From: Kosakonia sp. BYX6
Lineage (GTDB): Bacteria; Pseudomonadota; Gammaproteobacteria; Enterobacterales; Enterobacteriaceae
Length of the DNA stretch: 64,000 nt
Direction of reading: 5' to 3'
NCBI RefSeq assembly: GCF_038449125.1
Contig: NZ_CP151800.1
Span: 4,064,406 to 4,128,405, forward strand
The position numbers and the translations under genes were made by a program. The notes beneath the pieces are model-generated. The model did not search any database. It had not been told where the DNA came from and saw only the letters and a list, made by a program, of their open reading frames with translations. Below, piece by piece: positions 9,601 through 18,276 of this stretch (positions are counted from its first letter, which is position 1; each line of letters starts with the position of its first letter).

Positions 9601-12600
9601 GCGGATAAAAAGATCCAACCTCAGAGGCGAAGGCCCCGGAACAGGCATATCGCTTAACCATAAGGAAAACACATGGATACCCACCGCAGCAGACGATGCG
9701 AAAGGTCATTATCCTGCGCTGCCCGTGAAGCCAGAAAGCCCGGCATCTGAGGGGGATAAAACCGACTCAGACGCCAGTAGTCAGACGGAATCAGCAGTAA
9801 AATCCCCCGCCAGTACGGCATCAACCGAACTTAATGAACAGGCAAAAAGCTGGTCAGAAAACAGTGCCTTTTCTTATACCAATATGGATTCCGGTACAGA
9901 GGTGCAAATTTATGAGGATAGAAAAACTCAAAGAAACTATATCTATCTTAATGGCCTATACTGGCCCGTTATTATTACAGGTAACTCAACAGCGGTTGTC
10001 ATATTGGAAAATAATGACCAGGAACAGAAAAAATTTGTCAACATCAGGAAAATTAATGAGCAATGGAGACTGACACCAACGATTAAATCCTGGCCTATAC
10101 CGAAAAAAACTGCCGGGAATTTCAGTATTGAAACTTATATCAGAGATTTTTTTGATACTAGTCACGCAGTCACATTCGCAAACCGCACTTTACCAAAATT
10201 AGATAGCGGACTCTATTTTGACTTTTTCTCTCTCAAGTTTTATATATTGGCGAATGGATATTATTGGCATATCACACCTTTAAAATTTAACGAAAAGTAT
10301 GGCAGAGAAACTTCACAAATTATTGAAACCGGAGGTAAGGAACATCTTGATGTCGTTTACAATAAAGGCACCAATACATGGGAACCATTACGAATCGAAG
10401 ATGATGAAACTGATAAAAACGAGAGAACAACAAATAACTTATTGCCTGCGGATTTGATTAACGAGATGAAAAGATGGGATCGCAGTTCATCGGTACGTCC
10501 AGATGACTCAGGTCCTGGTTCAGAAGGAGAAGTATATAAAGACAAAACGGGTAGATATTATATTTACATGCAAAATCGATACTGGCAGTTTAGCTGGATA
10601 AACGATAAAGTCGGTGGTGTGACAATCACAGTCAATGGTATCCGTAAATTTATTATCCTCCGTAAGGACAATAATCAATGGCAATATTTTGATGAGGAAA
10701 TTATAACAGATGATTTCGATATGGATATCCTGTTAAGTGATCTGGATAATGCAAATCTTGATAGTAATTCACGAGCAAAAATAGAGTCATTATTATGGAC
10801 TGATCATTTCACTTCGTTGGACAATTTCCTGCGCGATGTACAAAAAATACTTGAAGATGCATTTTATCTGCACTATGAAAAACCTGACAGTAGTGAGCTC
10901 AGGGATATTATCTTTTTAAGTAATAGAATATCTGAGTTTCGTAAATCTTTTGCTTACTATCAACCGGACGAAGATAATGCACAAAATCAATATAACTGGA
11001 ACGAAGACCTACTCGCTCTATATCGGGAAGAGTTCTCAAACGCCACAGGGCAAAGCACTTATATTTATACCGCACGACAGGCTCTCGTTGCGGCAGAACA
11101 GGCAAAAACAAGGGTTACACAATTCAACACCGCAACCATTGTTCAAGAGATCAAGAAACGACATTATGCGATCACAACGCGAAAAGCAGATCTAGATTAC
11201 TGGCTCACTTTACCTGCAAGTGGCCCGATGGATAAACATCTTCAGTTAGTACAGCCTCAGATAGATGCTTCAAAGGCAGAAATCAAAAAACATGAAATTA
11301 GAATCACTCAACTTAATTCGCTAGGAAAGCAGGTTCTAAACCGCAAAGCTGAATATCAGAAGGTTATCGACAACTATGAAAAAAATTATAAGACCGCAAA
11401 TATTGGTATTGATTTAGCGAAAAAATCACTTGAGCGTCAAAAGACGTTTTCAGGCAACAATGATAAACTGAAAATCACTGAATCGTCATTAATCGATCTT
11501 ACCCTGCAAAAAATTGCCATCAGAAGTGCGCTAATAGATGCTTATACCACACAAGATCTCGATAAATTAAAGGTATTGAGCGTAGCGCAAACAGTGATAA
11601 TGCAAATAATCGAACGCCATGCCCTGGGGCAGGAACTGATAGAAAAAATATCAGAATCGTCAGTTAAATTTCCAACACTGAAGAACAGTTACCAGGATAT
11701 AGAATGGAGCAATACCGAAGCGGAGCGTATTTACAATGAGATGTTTCCTGCTGATGATAATGCTGAAGCGAACCAGTTGTTGGCACCTTTGATCTACTGG
11801 TTACTGAAGAACAAAAAAGATTATAACGCACTGCGATCCGCAGACATTGATAATGTCATCGATGTTTATTATACCGACGCCCATTCTTTAAACCCACTCC
11901 AGCAAATTAAAAAAATGCCTGCAGGTTATATGCCGTTGTCTGATTTATTGGGTAGCGAGTATTTCGCCTCTGACAGCGAATTTTATCAGCAATTTATCAC
12001 CTACAAGGAAAAATTTAGCGATTATGAAGCCAGTGAGAATACAAAAAGTCTACTTTTATTATCTGACCTCTCCTTAAATGAAATAACTTCCAAAGTCAAA
12101 AAACGTTTCTATTTCAATGTCCTTCAATCCAGTGATGTTAAGGATAAACATGATGGTGCGATGTTATTTATCGAGTTAGAAGATGGGCGATGGGTATTTT
12201 TCTCGATTTTTCCCGACGCGCTTTTTAGCCGGATATTCTCACCTGAAGAAATGATGGATAATATCTGGCTACGAAAAATAGCCTCCCTTACCCCGAAAAA
12301 AACGCATTACCATGGTATTGAGTCCGTCTTTCTCGAACTTTTCTTCAACGAAAACTTTGATCCTGAAAATAAAGACAGCAAGACCAGAAAATATCACAGC
12401 CTTGAAGCCAGGAAAAATAAAGAGTTAACAGATTTGATTGATAATACCTTATACAAAGGCAGCGATGATGTCACTTATAACAATCCTTTCAAAAAACAAC
12501 AATACTATGGTCTGACCTATGATTCTGAACTTAATTCAGACCAACCTCAGGAAACATTAATTGAAACCCTGAATAAAGCTTTTCGTGATGTACTGAACCG

Positions 12601-15600
12601 TTCCGCCACCAATCGAAAAAGTTCGCTATATAAGTCAACAATCTTTCAGAAAATAACTGATGTTCTCGTCCCGTTTTATGCTGAGATACGTGGCGCAATC
12701 AATGATCCGGAGCACAAGGTTGACGCCGCATCGATTATGCTCGATGTGGTGGGTGTTTGCTTTGTTGCCTCTCAGGCGGGAACCAAAACAGCATCACTAC
12801 TCAAAAATGCAAAAGGAATTGGTAAAATTATTGGTGAAGGAACCCAAAAAGGATTATTGGGTAAAGAGTTACAAAAATATGTCATTAAGGAAATGGGAAA
12901 ACAAGGTCTCATCAGTGCAACAAAACTGGCAAAAATAAGCGTCAATTCACTCCTGGATCTTGTCTTACCGGTTAATGTCGAAAGCTTAATAAAAATATCC
13001 ATGCCAAAGAAAAATTTATTCTCCGGCTTCGACAACATTATTAACACGAATATTCCCGGCGCAATAAATAGCAGAGGTATTAACAGAAAATATATTAATA
13101 CAGAGATATCTCTTGACGACTTATCTGAGACCAACGTACGTGGAGTGAAAGTTTATATAACAAAGGCGAGTGGAGAAAGAAAGGGGAATTATTACATCAA
13201 ATCAGATGACAATATCTACCAGATACGCTGGGATGATTACGCGCAAACATGGCGAACCGTCGACCCTAAAAACCCGGGACGATTTAGCTATGGAGAACCG
13301 GTTGTCTATGAAGATGGCAAATGGGTGATAAATAAAAATTACGGCGGACTGCGCGGAGGGGGAATAAACGACACGAAATATATTATGGGTGAACAACCCT
13401 CCAGAGAGGGACTTCCGTCGGAGAAAGTAACCGAGAACCTTATCAGTACTCCTGACGTTGATGCCCAGGCACACCTGAATGAAATCAAGAAAATCAGTGA
13501 ATTAAACAGCGCGATATCATCACCCAAGGAAAAATGCGAATCCGTCATCGCTCCGGTTGCCAAATACATGAATGAAAATGGTTTTACCGATATTCGGTGC
13601 CGGGCGATGGCAATTTTTGTTAACGGCATGGATACCAACGCCGGTAACCATTTCCTCCTTATCGGCACTAAAGAGGGCAAAGATTACGCTTTTGACATTA
13701 CCGCCGGACAATTTCATGGCCAATTTGAAGAATTAAGCGGTCCTATTATCATGCCTGAGGAGATGTGGGCACAGAAATATGCCAATGTCACGTCAGAAAG
13801 AAAACTGATTATTTACGCTGACTATGATTTGGCAAAAACATCGGACGCAAAAATCGATTTTGGCCCCTATAAGTATTTAAGCGAGGGGCCTAATTGCCAG
13901 GTACCTAACGCGAAAGTCATCAAGCGACCTGTCTGGTATTTCCCTAAAAAAACCGTCGATGACCCTCCCGCAGCCACGACAAATACCAGGAAGGCTGGAG
14001 GTACAATACGTCTCAACCCGGTACGCGAGGCAGCAAGACGCAGCAGACTGACAACGCAAACATCCGGCGTTTGTTGGGATTATGCTGTCGATCTTCTTGA
14101 AAATGCTGAATTACTGGGTAAAGGCCCGGCCACAACCTTACGCACTGGCATCCGTCAGGCAGCCAGGTATCAACGGGAAAGTGCCGCTTCGCCTGGCGCC
14201 CTGGATGGCCTGTTTGCCAGTAATCAGGTGATTAACAGCCAGGAGAACCTGTTGCATGTAAAACAGGGCGGAATACTGGTTTTTATGGAAGTTGATCCCA
14301 ATTTACCGGGCAAGGGTCCACGCCCGATTCATGCCATGGTCAGCCTGGGTAATGGCCGCTTTGCCGGCATGAAAAACAGCGTTCTTAACAGCAGCTTTGG
14401 CGATGGCAAGCAAATCTTAACAGCAGAGCAGCTGGGCGAGTTCCAGAACGGGACCTTCAGACGCAGGGGAAATGCGCAGTTACCGGGTCTGCAGCTTATC
14501 GCTGGCCGGCCTAAAGACCTGCTGACTGATTCCCCTTCACTAAAATCGTTGGCTGAGAATGCCGCTTTATCAGTCACGGACAACACGGATATCGCGACCA
14601 CAACCGCAGAATTACTCAGTAAGTCGGGAGAACTGGCAGAAGAGCAGGCCAGCGCATTAAAGCACGCGCTCACGCCCCTGCTGTCATCAACGAGCACCAA
14701 ACCTGTGACGGGTTTGTTGACGGATGCGGCCTCGATCACTAAGCAACAGCTGGCAACCCTGCCGGAGGGGCAACTGGTTATTTTTGATAAAACGTCCGAT
14801 ATCTCATCGACAAGGCATGTGATATACAGCCTGGGAAACGGCGAGTTTTTCATGGTTAATCCAAGACATCTTGATGCGGGCCTGCCCGCGGATAAAGCCA
14901 TCGTCAGAGCCGATCAATTTTCCGATGAAATATTTAAAAATCGCAAAGTTTATGCGGGCAAAATTTCGCTCACCAATCTGCGGGTGACATCCCTGCTGGG
15001 GCAGGACGCCGAATTTACCGTCAGCGGCAGTAAAATAACCCTTACTGCGCATGGTGCTCCATCCAGCGTAAATTCCCTGGATGCGACTGAACTTGCAGAG
15101 GTTATCCGTGGCCTTGGGTTAAGTGAAATATCGAAAGTGGACTGGGCACAAATCAAAGAAATAGAACTCAAATCCTGTTTTGGCGCTTTCGGAACACTGC
15201 CGACCGGAAAAGTGCTGGCGAATATTTTGAATAAAAAAGTGACTGCTTATCCCTTCTACTTCAGTGAAAAAATGCGTGACACGACGAATATTATTACCCG
15301 TGCCCGAACCTATATCCCCACCGATCTGTCTGCCGTTGACCTCGAGAAACTTATGAAACAGCAAAGCCGCAACCATAATTTCTGGGCAAAGTTACTGCAG
15401 TTACGACAGAAAATTGCCGTTAAGCGGGTTCGCCGCAGCGCCGATATTTTTGAGAATACGCTTGAGGATGTGGCAAAACTGGCGAATGGCGATATCACTG
15501 TCGAACAGTTCTTTAAAGATTACCCCGATTACAGAACCGGGTTATCTGTCACCGAGGCCGAATTCAGGGCTATGATCACCGAAGCAATTCCTGATGATGA

Positions 15601-15682
15601 AGCGTTTGCCATGCGGTGCTGGGATATCCTGATGCTGAGCGCCCACACCGCGAATATGGTGAATAAATACCTTGAGGGTTGA
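6662..15682 (+). CDS. giant toxin-like protein (3006 aa) with PMT-like deamidase triad and clan-CD-like protease motif
   Basis: The start at 6662 has AAGAGG five bases upstream; the frame runs further back to 6539 without a ribosome-binding site. No signal peptide. Visible layout: residues 1-910 helical with a hydrophobic stretch near 820-900; an acidic Thr/Glu/Ala linker at about 915-975; W/Y-rich repeats near 1067-1105, 1178-1245 and 1275-1345, with another near 2157-2225 (YYIKSDDNIYQIRWDD, TWRTVDP) like those of Pseudomonas dermonecrotic-toxin-domain giants; coiled-coil-rich 1480-1650. C2292, H2330 and D2345 form a triad spaced 38/15, close to C1165/H1205/D1220 of Pasteurella toxin. A second Cys/His pair is C2471/H2557. 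H2797-G and S-C2839 resemble a clan CD protease such as the MARTX cysteine protease. The inferred role is a secreted effector toxin; the secretion route is not visible. Confidence 0.75.
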   Translation: MSDHDILPRILTGTAPEYADVFDSELPEAGFSPSAKYDLRELPGDIYEMFFDSLRETISEHSENNTKSSNQITENTKDELREFIAGALNQKLPQLLEYQEKGYNLPGLDKNALQKVQATLQKNRPDIPDALLKPAQRFTHILTSVVMTEETSPPELLQALPVVNAVIHQLGAALDDIHAIRKVSTLNWEDEVEQTARRHREQLVTGAADRLFQQDMPATERQAGRQWIESLMFAQSNALSAEYKKFSLLKESLLTESRITRQRLTAHLQTRALSLLQGAREARAAALDMLLAESDVGQMSAEQIMHWSQGYQLYAGYLQAVDDAPDRNAIVGNPLIAAVHVTAGRGGSARAKLAGSIVPVAEALSAVAVRLLQEKQRTEPAPDNFPPEQKEGAGLTGTLKKYVRDRGRKKGRRIKATSAGLAQTTGSRLSRLVHKARHTLQRTPAVTEGTRQAITNTALLLLDEIQQAERRIKLLPGYAWMRQEAVQQQQRISREIADPQELPLLSELLSLRLGEEATRWQNVAENAARQIETLVAPLTRLADNTWANEFYFVLSDELRARPEPGNGEALSSMDETMTTAVEQLADIGRQLSASAVRLSGHGHEGGKALQEKTGHWLMALKTLKNQVKTQAIRLTGHAPDNFSRSGMLARGISEWAESLKQDYLADFPVNEQTSAGTLFDTLFTELLSGHRHHFADSIDLQGESLLKRVSIALKHAGEGTTVYPPTAEEILAGTRSVPADIQHWAEKKILTGALSAAVSGGFKLLTGPVSLPVRIALRGARTGWTLNRNLKAMSRVRLGEGPATGARNRLINQELSKLAFRLTLSLSPAGAYGVAATLVGSELMNGKAGYAKNLAKKVVADLPQEAMWFGLASGGYTAFNAAVRASAESAMQKVWEQAAREQREKIDRIIQQFSTTDMQEEEGTAEASQDETAETAEATDTTQATAQDESTKTGESEKPASAVTDEPQEEGKRITAVRRKRIKRSNLRGEGPGTGISLNHKENTWIPTAADDAKGHYPALPVKPESPASEGDKTDSDASSQTESAVKSPASTASTELNEQAKSWSENSAFSYTNMDSGTEVQIYEDRKTQRNYIYLNGLYWPVIITGNSTAVVILENNDQEQKKFVNIRKINEQWRLTPTIKSWPIPKKTAGNFSIETYIRDFFDTSHAVTFANRTLPKLDSGLYFDFFSLKFYILANGYYWHITPLKFNEKYGRETSQIIETGGKEHLDVVYNKGTNTWEPLRIEDDETDKNERTTNNLLPADLINEMKRWDRSSSVRPDDSGPGSEGEVYKDKTGRYYIYMQNRYWQFSWINDKVGGVTITVNGIRKFIILRKDNNQWQYFDEEIITDDFDMDILLSDLDNANLDSNSRAKIESLLWTDHFTSLDNFLRDVQKILEDAFYLHYEKPDSSELRDIIFLSNRISEFRKSFAYYQPDEDNAQNQYNWNEDLLALYREEFSNATGQSTYIYTARQALVAAEQAKTRVTQFNTATIVQEIKKRHYAITTRKADLDYWLTLPASGPMDKHLQLVQPQIDASKAEIKKHEIRITQLNSLGKQVLNRKAEYQKVIDNYEKNYKTANIGIDLAKKSLERQKTFSGNNDKLKITESSLIDLTLQKIAIRSALIDAYTTQDLDKLKVLSVAQTVIMQIIERHALGQELIEKISESSVKFPTLKNSYQDIEWSNTEAERIYNEMFPADDNAEANQLLAPLIYWLLKNKKDYNALRSADIDNVIDVYYTDAHSLNPLQQIKKMPAGYMPLSDLLGSEYFASDSEFYQQFITYKEKFSDYEASENTKSLLLLSDLSLNEITSKVKKRFYFNVLQSSDVKDKHDGAMLFIELEDGRWVFFSIFPDALFSRIFSPEEMMDNIWLRKIASLTPKKTHYHGIESVFLELFFNENFDPENKDSKTRKYHSLEARKNKELTDLIDNTLYKGSDDVTYNNPFKKQQYYGLTYDSELNSDQPQETLIETLNKAFRDVLNRSATNRKSSLYKSTIFQKITDVLVPFYAEIRGAINDPEHKVDAASIMLDVVGVCFVASQAGTKTASLLKNAKGIGKIIGEGTQKGLLGKELQKYVIKEMGKQGLISATKLAKISVNSLLDLVLPVNVESLIKISMPKKNLFSGFDNIINTNIPGAINSRGINRKYINTEISLDDLSETNVRGVKVYITKASGERKGNYYIKSDDNIYQIRWDDYAQTWRTVDPKNPGRFSYGEPVVYEDGKWVINKNYGGLRGGGINDTKYIMGEQPSREGLPSEKVTENLISTPDVDAQAHLNEIKKISELNSAISSPKEKCESVIAPVAKYMNENGFTDIRCRAMAIFVNGMDTNAGNHFLLIGTKEGKDYAFDITAGQFHGQFEELSGPIIMPEEMWAQKYANVTSERKLIIYADYDLAKTSDAKIDFGPYKYLSEGPNCQVPNAKVIKRPVWYFPKKTVDDPPAATTNTRKAGGTIRLNPVREAARRSRLTTQTSGVCWDYAVDLLENAELLGKGPATTLRTGIRQAARYQRESAASPGALDGLFASNQVINSQENLLHVKQGGILVFMEVDPNLPGKGPRPIHAMVSLGNGRFAGMKNSVLNSSFGDGKQILTAEQLGEFQNGTFRRRGNAQLPGLQLIAGRPKDLLTDSPSLKSLAENAALSVTDNTDIATTTAELLSKSGELAEEQASALKHALTPLLSSTSTKPVTGLLTDAASITKQQLATLPEGQLVIFDKTSDISSTRHVIYSLGNGEFFMVNPRHLDAGLPADKAIVRADQFSDEIFKNRKVYAGKISLTNLRVTSLLGQDAEFTVSGSKITLTAHGAPSSVNSLDATELAEVIRGLGLSEISKVDWAQIKEIELKSCFGAFGTLPTGKVLANILNKKVTAYPFYFSEKMRDTTNIITRARTYIPTDLSAVDLEKLMKQQSRNHNFWAKLLQLRQKIAVKRVRRSADIFENTLEDVAKLANGDITVEQFFKDYPDYRTGLSVTEAEFRAMITEAIPDDEAFAMRCWDILMLSAHTANMVNKYLEG

Positions 15683-15707
15683 CCCCTCTCATTGCGAACA
15701 CTGTTGC

Positions 15708-15737
15708 CAGCCAGCGCTTAACTTAAAATGCTGGCTG
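15708..15737. terminator. hairpin after the giant gene
   Basis: A perfect 8-bp stem (CAGCCAGC / GCTGGCTG) with a 14-base loop, 25 bases after the stop codon and between two convergent genes. It lacks a clear U-tract in either direction, so it is only a probable terminator. Confidence 0.45.
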
Positions 15738-15759
15738 CAATATGTGCGTGCGGGCAGCG

Positions 15760-16386
15760 TTAGCGTTGATTTCCCCATTTCTCACAAAACGCATCAATAT
15801 TTTCATCCTGAAAATCAGCCAGCCGCTCGATGATGGTTTCCAGCGGCCAGTCCCACCAGGCGATCTGTTGCAACTGACGCCCAATTTGCGGCGAGAAGCG
15901 CAAACGGATGGTTTTGGCGGGTACGCCGCCGACGATGGTGTAAGGCGCGACATCTTTACTGACCACAGCGCCGGCAGCAATCACCGCGCCATCACCAACC
16001 GTCACACCGGGTAGCACAATCGCAGCATGCCCGATCCACACATCATTACCGATGATGACGCTGTCGGCGCGGCGGCGGGCAAAAAAGTCGTGATCGCGTG
16101 TGGCGCTGGCTGAGTAATATTCCGGGCAATATGTGATGCGATGCTGTGACGGGCGCGCCATTGGATGATTGGGCGCGCCAATGCGCACATGATTGGCGAT
16201 GGCGACGAATTTTCCAATCTTCGTATCGGCAACGGTGCAATATTCACCGATGTAAGAGAAATCCCTCAGCGAGCTGTATTCCAGCAGGCTATTCGCCAGC
16301 ACTTCACACTGTATTCCAATCTCGCATTCACGCATGCGCACACTGGGGTCGATCCAAGTTTCGGCCAATTTAACAAGCTTCATCAT
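15760..16386 (-). CDS. hexapeptide-repeat acetyltransferase (phosphonate-type XAT family)
   Basis: About 208 residues of left-handed beta-helix acyltransferase. Hexad repeats are visible from YSSLRDFSYIGEYCTVADTKIGKFVAIA through VIIGNDVWIGHAAIVLP and GDGAVIAAGAVVSKDVAPYTIVGGVPAK. The probable catalytic His is in the APNHPMARPSQH loop. The sequence closely resembles the hexapeptide transferases found with phosphonate (phn) genes and the CatB-type xenobiotic acetyltransferases. I placed the start at 16386 because GAGGGA lies just ahead; an upstream in-frame extension to 16503 has no ribosome-binding site and overlaps the MCP stop. No phn genes are nearby, so its substrate is open. Confidence 0.8.
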   Translation of the reverse strand: MMKLVKLAETWIDPSVRMRECEIGIQCEVLANSLLEYSSLRDFSYIGEYCTVADTKIGKFVAIANHVRIGAPNHPMARPSQHRITYCPEYYSASATRDHDFFARRRADSVIIGNDVWIGHAAIVLPGVTVGDGAVIAAGAVVSKDVAPYTIVGGVPAKTIRLRFSPQIGRQLQQIAWWDWPLETIIERLADFQDENIDAFCEKWGNQR

Positions 16387-16495
16387 ATTTTCCCTCATCA
16401 CACATAGCGCCACTGTATGACGCCTGTGTGTAGGGAAAATGACGAAGCGGCCGATCACTTCATATGACCGGCCTCGAACCGAACCCGACATAAGA

Positions 16496-18034
16496 TCAGC
16501 CAAGTTTAAATACAGCTACCGCTTTTTCCAGCAACCGGGATTGTTGTTTGAGGGAGTGAGCGGCGGAGGAGGCTTCCTCCACCAGCGCGGCGTTCTGCTG
16601 CGTCACGGTATCCATCTGCGCTACCGCCAGGTTGATCTGATCAATACCGCGGCTCTGCTCACCGGTGGACAGGGCGATTCCCGCCATCAGTTCCGATACT
16701 TGCTTAACCGCGCTGATAATGCGCTGCATGCTTGCACCCGCGCTGGTTACCCGTTCGCTACCGACCAACACCTGTCGGCCAGACTGCTCGATAAGCTCTT
16801 TGATCTCTTTTGCCGCAACGGATGAACGCTGCGCCAGGTTACGCACTTCCGTCGCGACCACGGCAAATCCACGTCCCTGCTCTCCTGCGCGGGCGGCTTC
16901 GACCGCGGCGTTGAGCGCCAGGATATTGGTCTGGAAAGCGATGTCTTCAATGATGGTAATGATAGTGCCGATTTTACTGGAGCTGGCTTCAATCTCTTTC
17001 ATCGACACCACCGCCTCGCCAACAATCACGTGACCTTCCTGCGCAGCGCTGCGCATGTTGCCTGCAAGGTTGTTTGCCTGCTGGGTGTTGTCTGAGGTGT
17101 GCTTCACGGTAGAAGTCAGCTGTTCCATGCTGGCAGCGGTCTGCCCCAGCGAAGCCGCCTGTTCTTCGGTTCGCGCGGAGAGATCGGTATTGCCATCGGC
17201 GATCTCTTCAGCGGCGTAGGCCACGCTCTGGCTGGACGTGCGTACCTGCGAGATGATCTCCATCAGAGAGTGACGCATCTGCTCCAGTGCGCTCAGCATG
17301 TCGCCAATTTCATCTTTCGTGCTGGAAATGATCGGGGTATGCAATTCACCGGCCGCCATTTTCTGGCAGTACAAACGCGCCATATCCAGCGGTGCCAGCA
17401 CGCGACGGCGAAGCAGAACAAAAATGCCGGCAATAATCAGCGTGAACAGCGCAGCGAAGCCCCCAAGAGTCAGTATGCTGTTTACAAAGCTCGTCTGTGC
17501 GAGATTGTTCAGATGCTGTGCATGCTTTTCGCGAAACGCCAGCAGGTTATCCAGTGAGATTTCAAACTGACGATCAAGCTGCGGGATCGTGATGTTAATC
17601 AGTTGGTTGAAATGCGCCATGTCATTACTTTTCGCCGCGTCCATCAACGGGCGCAGGCCATTATCGACATAGTCTTTCCAGGCTCGGCGATAAGGCGTCG
17701 CAAGATCGTCTTCGCCCGCGACACGGGGAGTGGACTGATAAGCCTCAAACGCCGCTGTCGCCTTTTGCATCACTTCATTTGCGCTGGCAATAGACGTCTG
17801 CGCTTTCTGGGTTTCACCCAGCGAGGCATTAATCATCGCTTCCATCAGGCGCACCCGCAGAGTTCGGCTGTGGTTAATCGGGTCGATGACCGACAGCACG
17901 ACGTGAATGTCGTTGTTCACATTATCTAACGACTGATTGCTACGGGTGAGCGACCAGAGGTTGGATGCGGAGCTGAGGAGAAAGATACAGAGTAATAGAC
18001 CGAAAACGAGTAATGAAAAACGCCTGACTGACAT
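16496..18034 (-). CDS. methyl-accepting chemotaxis protein
   Basis: A 512-residue transmembrane chemoreceptor. The start at 18034 follows AAGGGA; the frame is open further upstream but lacks a start signal. TM1 is near residues 7-27, a four-helix-bundle periplasmic sensor follows, and TM2 is near 190-212 ([19 protein letters not shown]). Next come HAMP and the signalling hairpin, whose conserved tip reads [20 protein letters not shown]. It ends in VAVFKLG and lacks the NWETF pentapeptide that tethers CheR/CheB, so it behaves like a Trg/Tap-class minor receptor. The ligand is unknown. A sigma-28 promoter lies upstream. Confidence 0.93.
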   Translation of the reverse strand: MSVRRFSLLVFGLLLCIFLLSSASNLWSLTRSNQSLDNVNNDIHVVLSVIDPINHSRTLRVRLMEAMINASLGETQKAQTSIASANEVMQKATAAFEAYQSTPRVAGEDDLATPYRRAWKDYVDNGLRPLMDAAKSNDMAHFNQLINITIPQLDRQFEISLDNLLAFREKHAQHLNNLAQTSFVNSILTLGGFAALFTLIIAGIFVLLRRRVLAPLDMARLYCQKMAAGELHTPIISSTKDEIGDMLSALEQMRHSLMEIISQVRTSSQSVAYAAEEIADGNTDLSARTEEQAASLGQTAASMEQLTSTVKHTSDNTQQANNLAGNMRSAAQEGHVIVGEAVVSMKEIEASSSKIGTIITIIEDIAFQTNILALNAAVEAARAGEQGRGFAVVATEVRNLAQRSSVAAKEIKELIEQSGRQVLVGSERVTSAGASMQRIISAVKQVSELMAGIALSTGEQSRGIDQINLAVAQMDTVTQQNAALVEEASSAAHSLKQQSRLLEKAVAVFKLG

Positions 18035-18102
18035 AATGATCCCTTGGATGATTGAGCTACATAACGACTGGCACCTCGCAGAATGAGTTAGCCGTGAATG
18101 AG

Positions 18103-18129
18103 TAATCGACCAAAAGAACCCGAAATTTA
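18103..18129 (-). promoter_or_regulatory. predicted sigma-28 (FliA) promoter of the MCP gene
   Basis: On the minus strand the sequence reads TAAA (18129-18126), 15 bases, then GTCGATTA (18110-18103). The FliA consensus is TAAA-N15-GCCGATAA, so the match is exact in the -35 and spacing with two mismatches in the -10. It lies about 70 bp upstream of the MCP start, in the right orientation, and ties the receptor to the flagellar class III regulon. Confidence 0.75.
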
Positions 18130-18241
18130 ATTTAAATAATTTTTTTTTGCATTTTTGCTGAAGTGCCAAACAGGCCATTTGCTGGTTTTTCAGGCAAGTA
18201 GGATCGAAAGCGAGGATCAAAACGATCTGAGTGAAAATTGA

Positions 18242-18266
18242 GCCGGTAAGGAGAGTGCTCACCGGC
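18242..18266 (-). terminator. weak terminator hairpin after betA
   Basis: On the minus strand a GCCGGT / ACCGGC stem follows the betA stop by about 10 bases and is followed by TCAATTTT. The stem is short and the loop long, so confidence is low. Confidence 0.4.
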
Positions 18267-18276
18267 GAGAGTGTTG

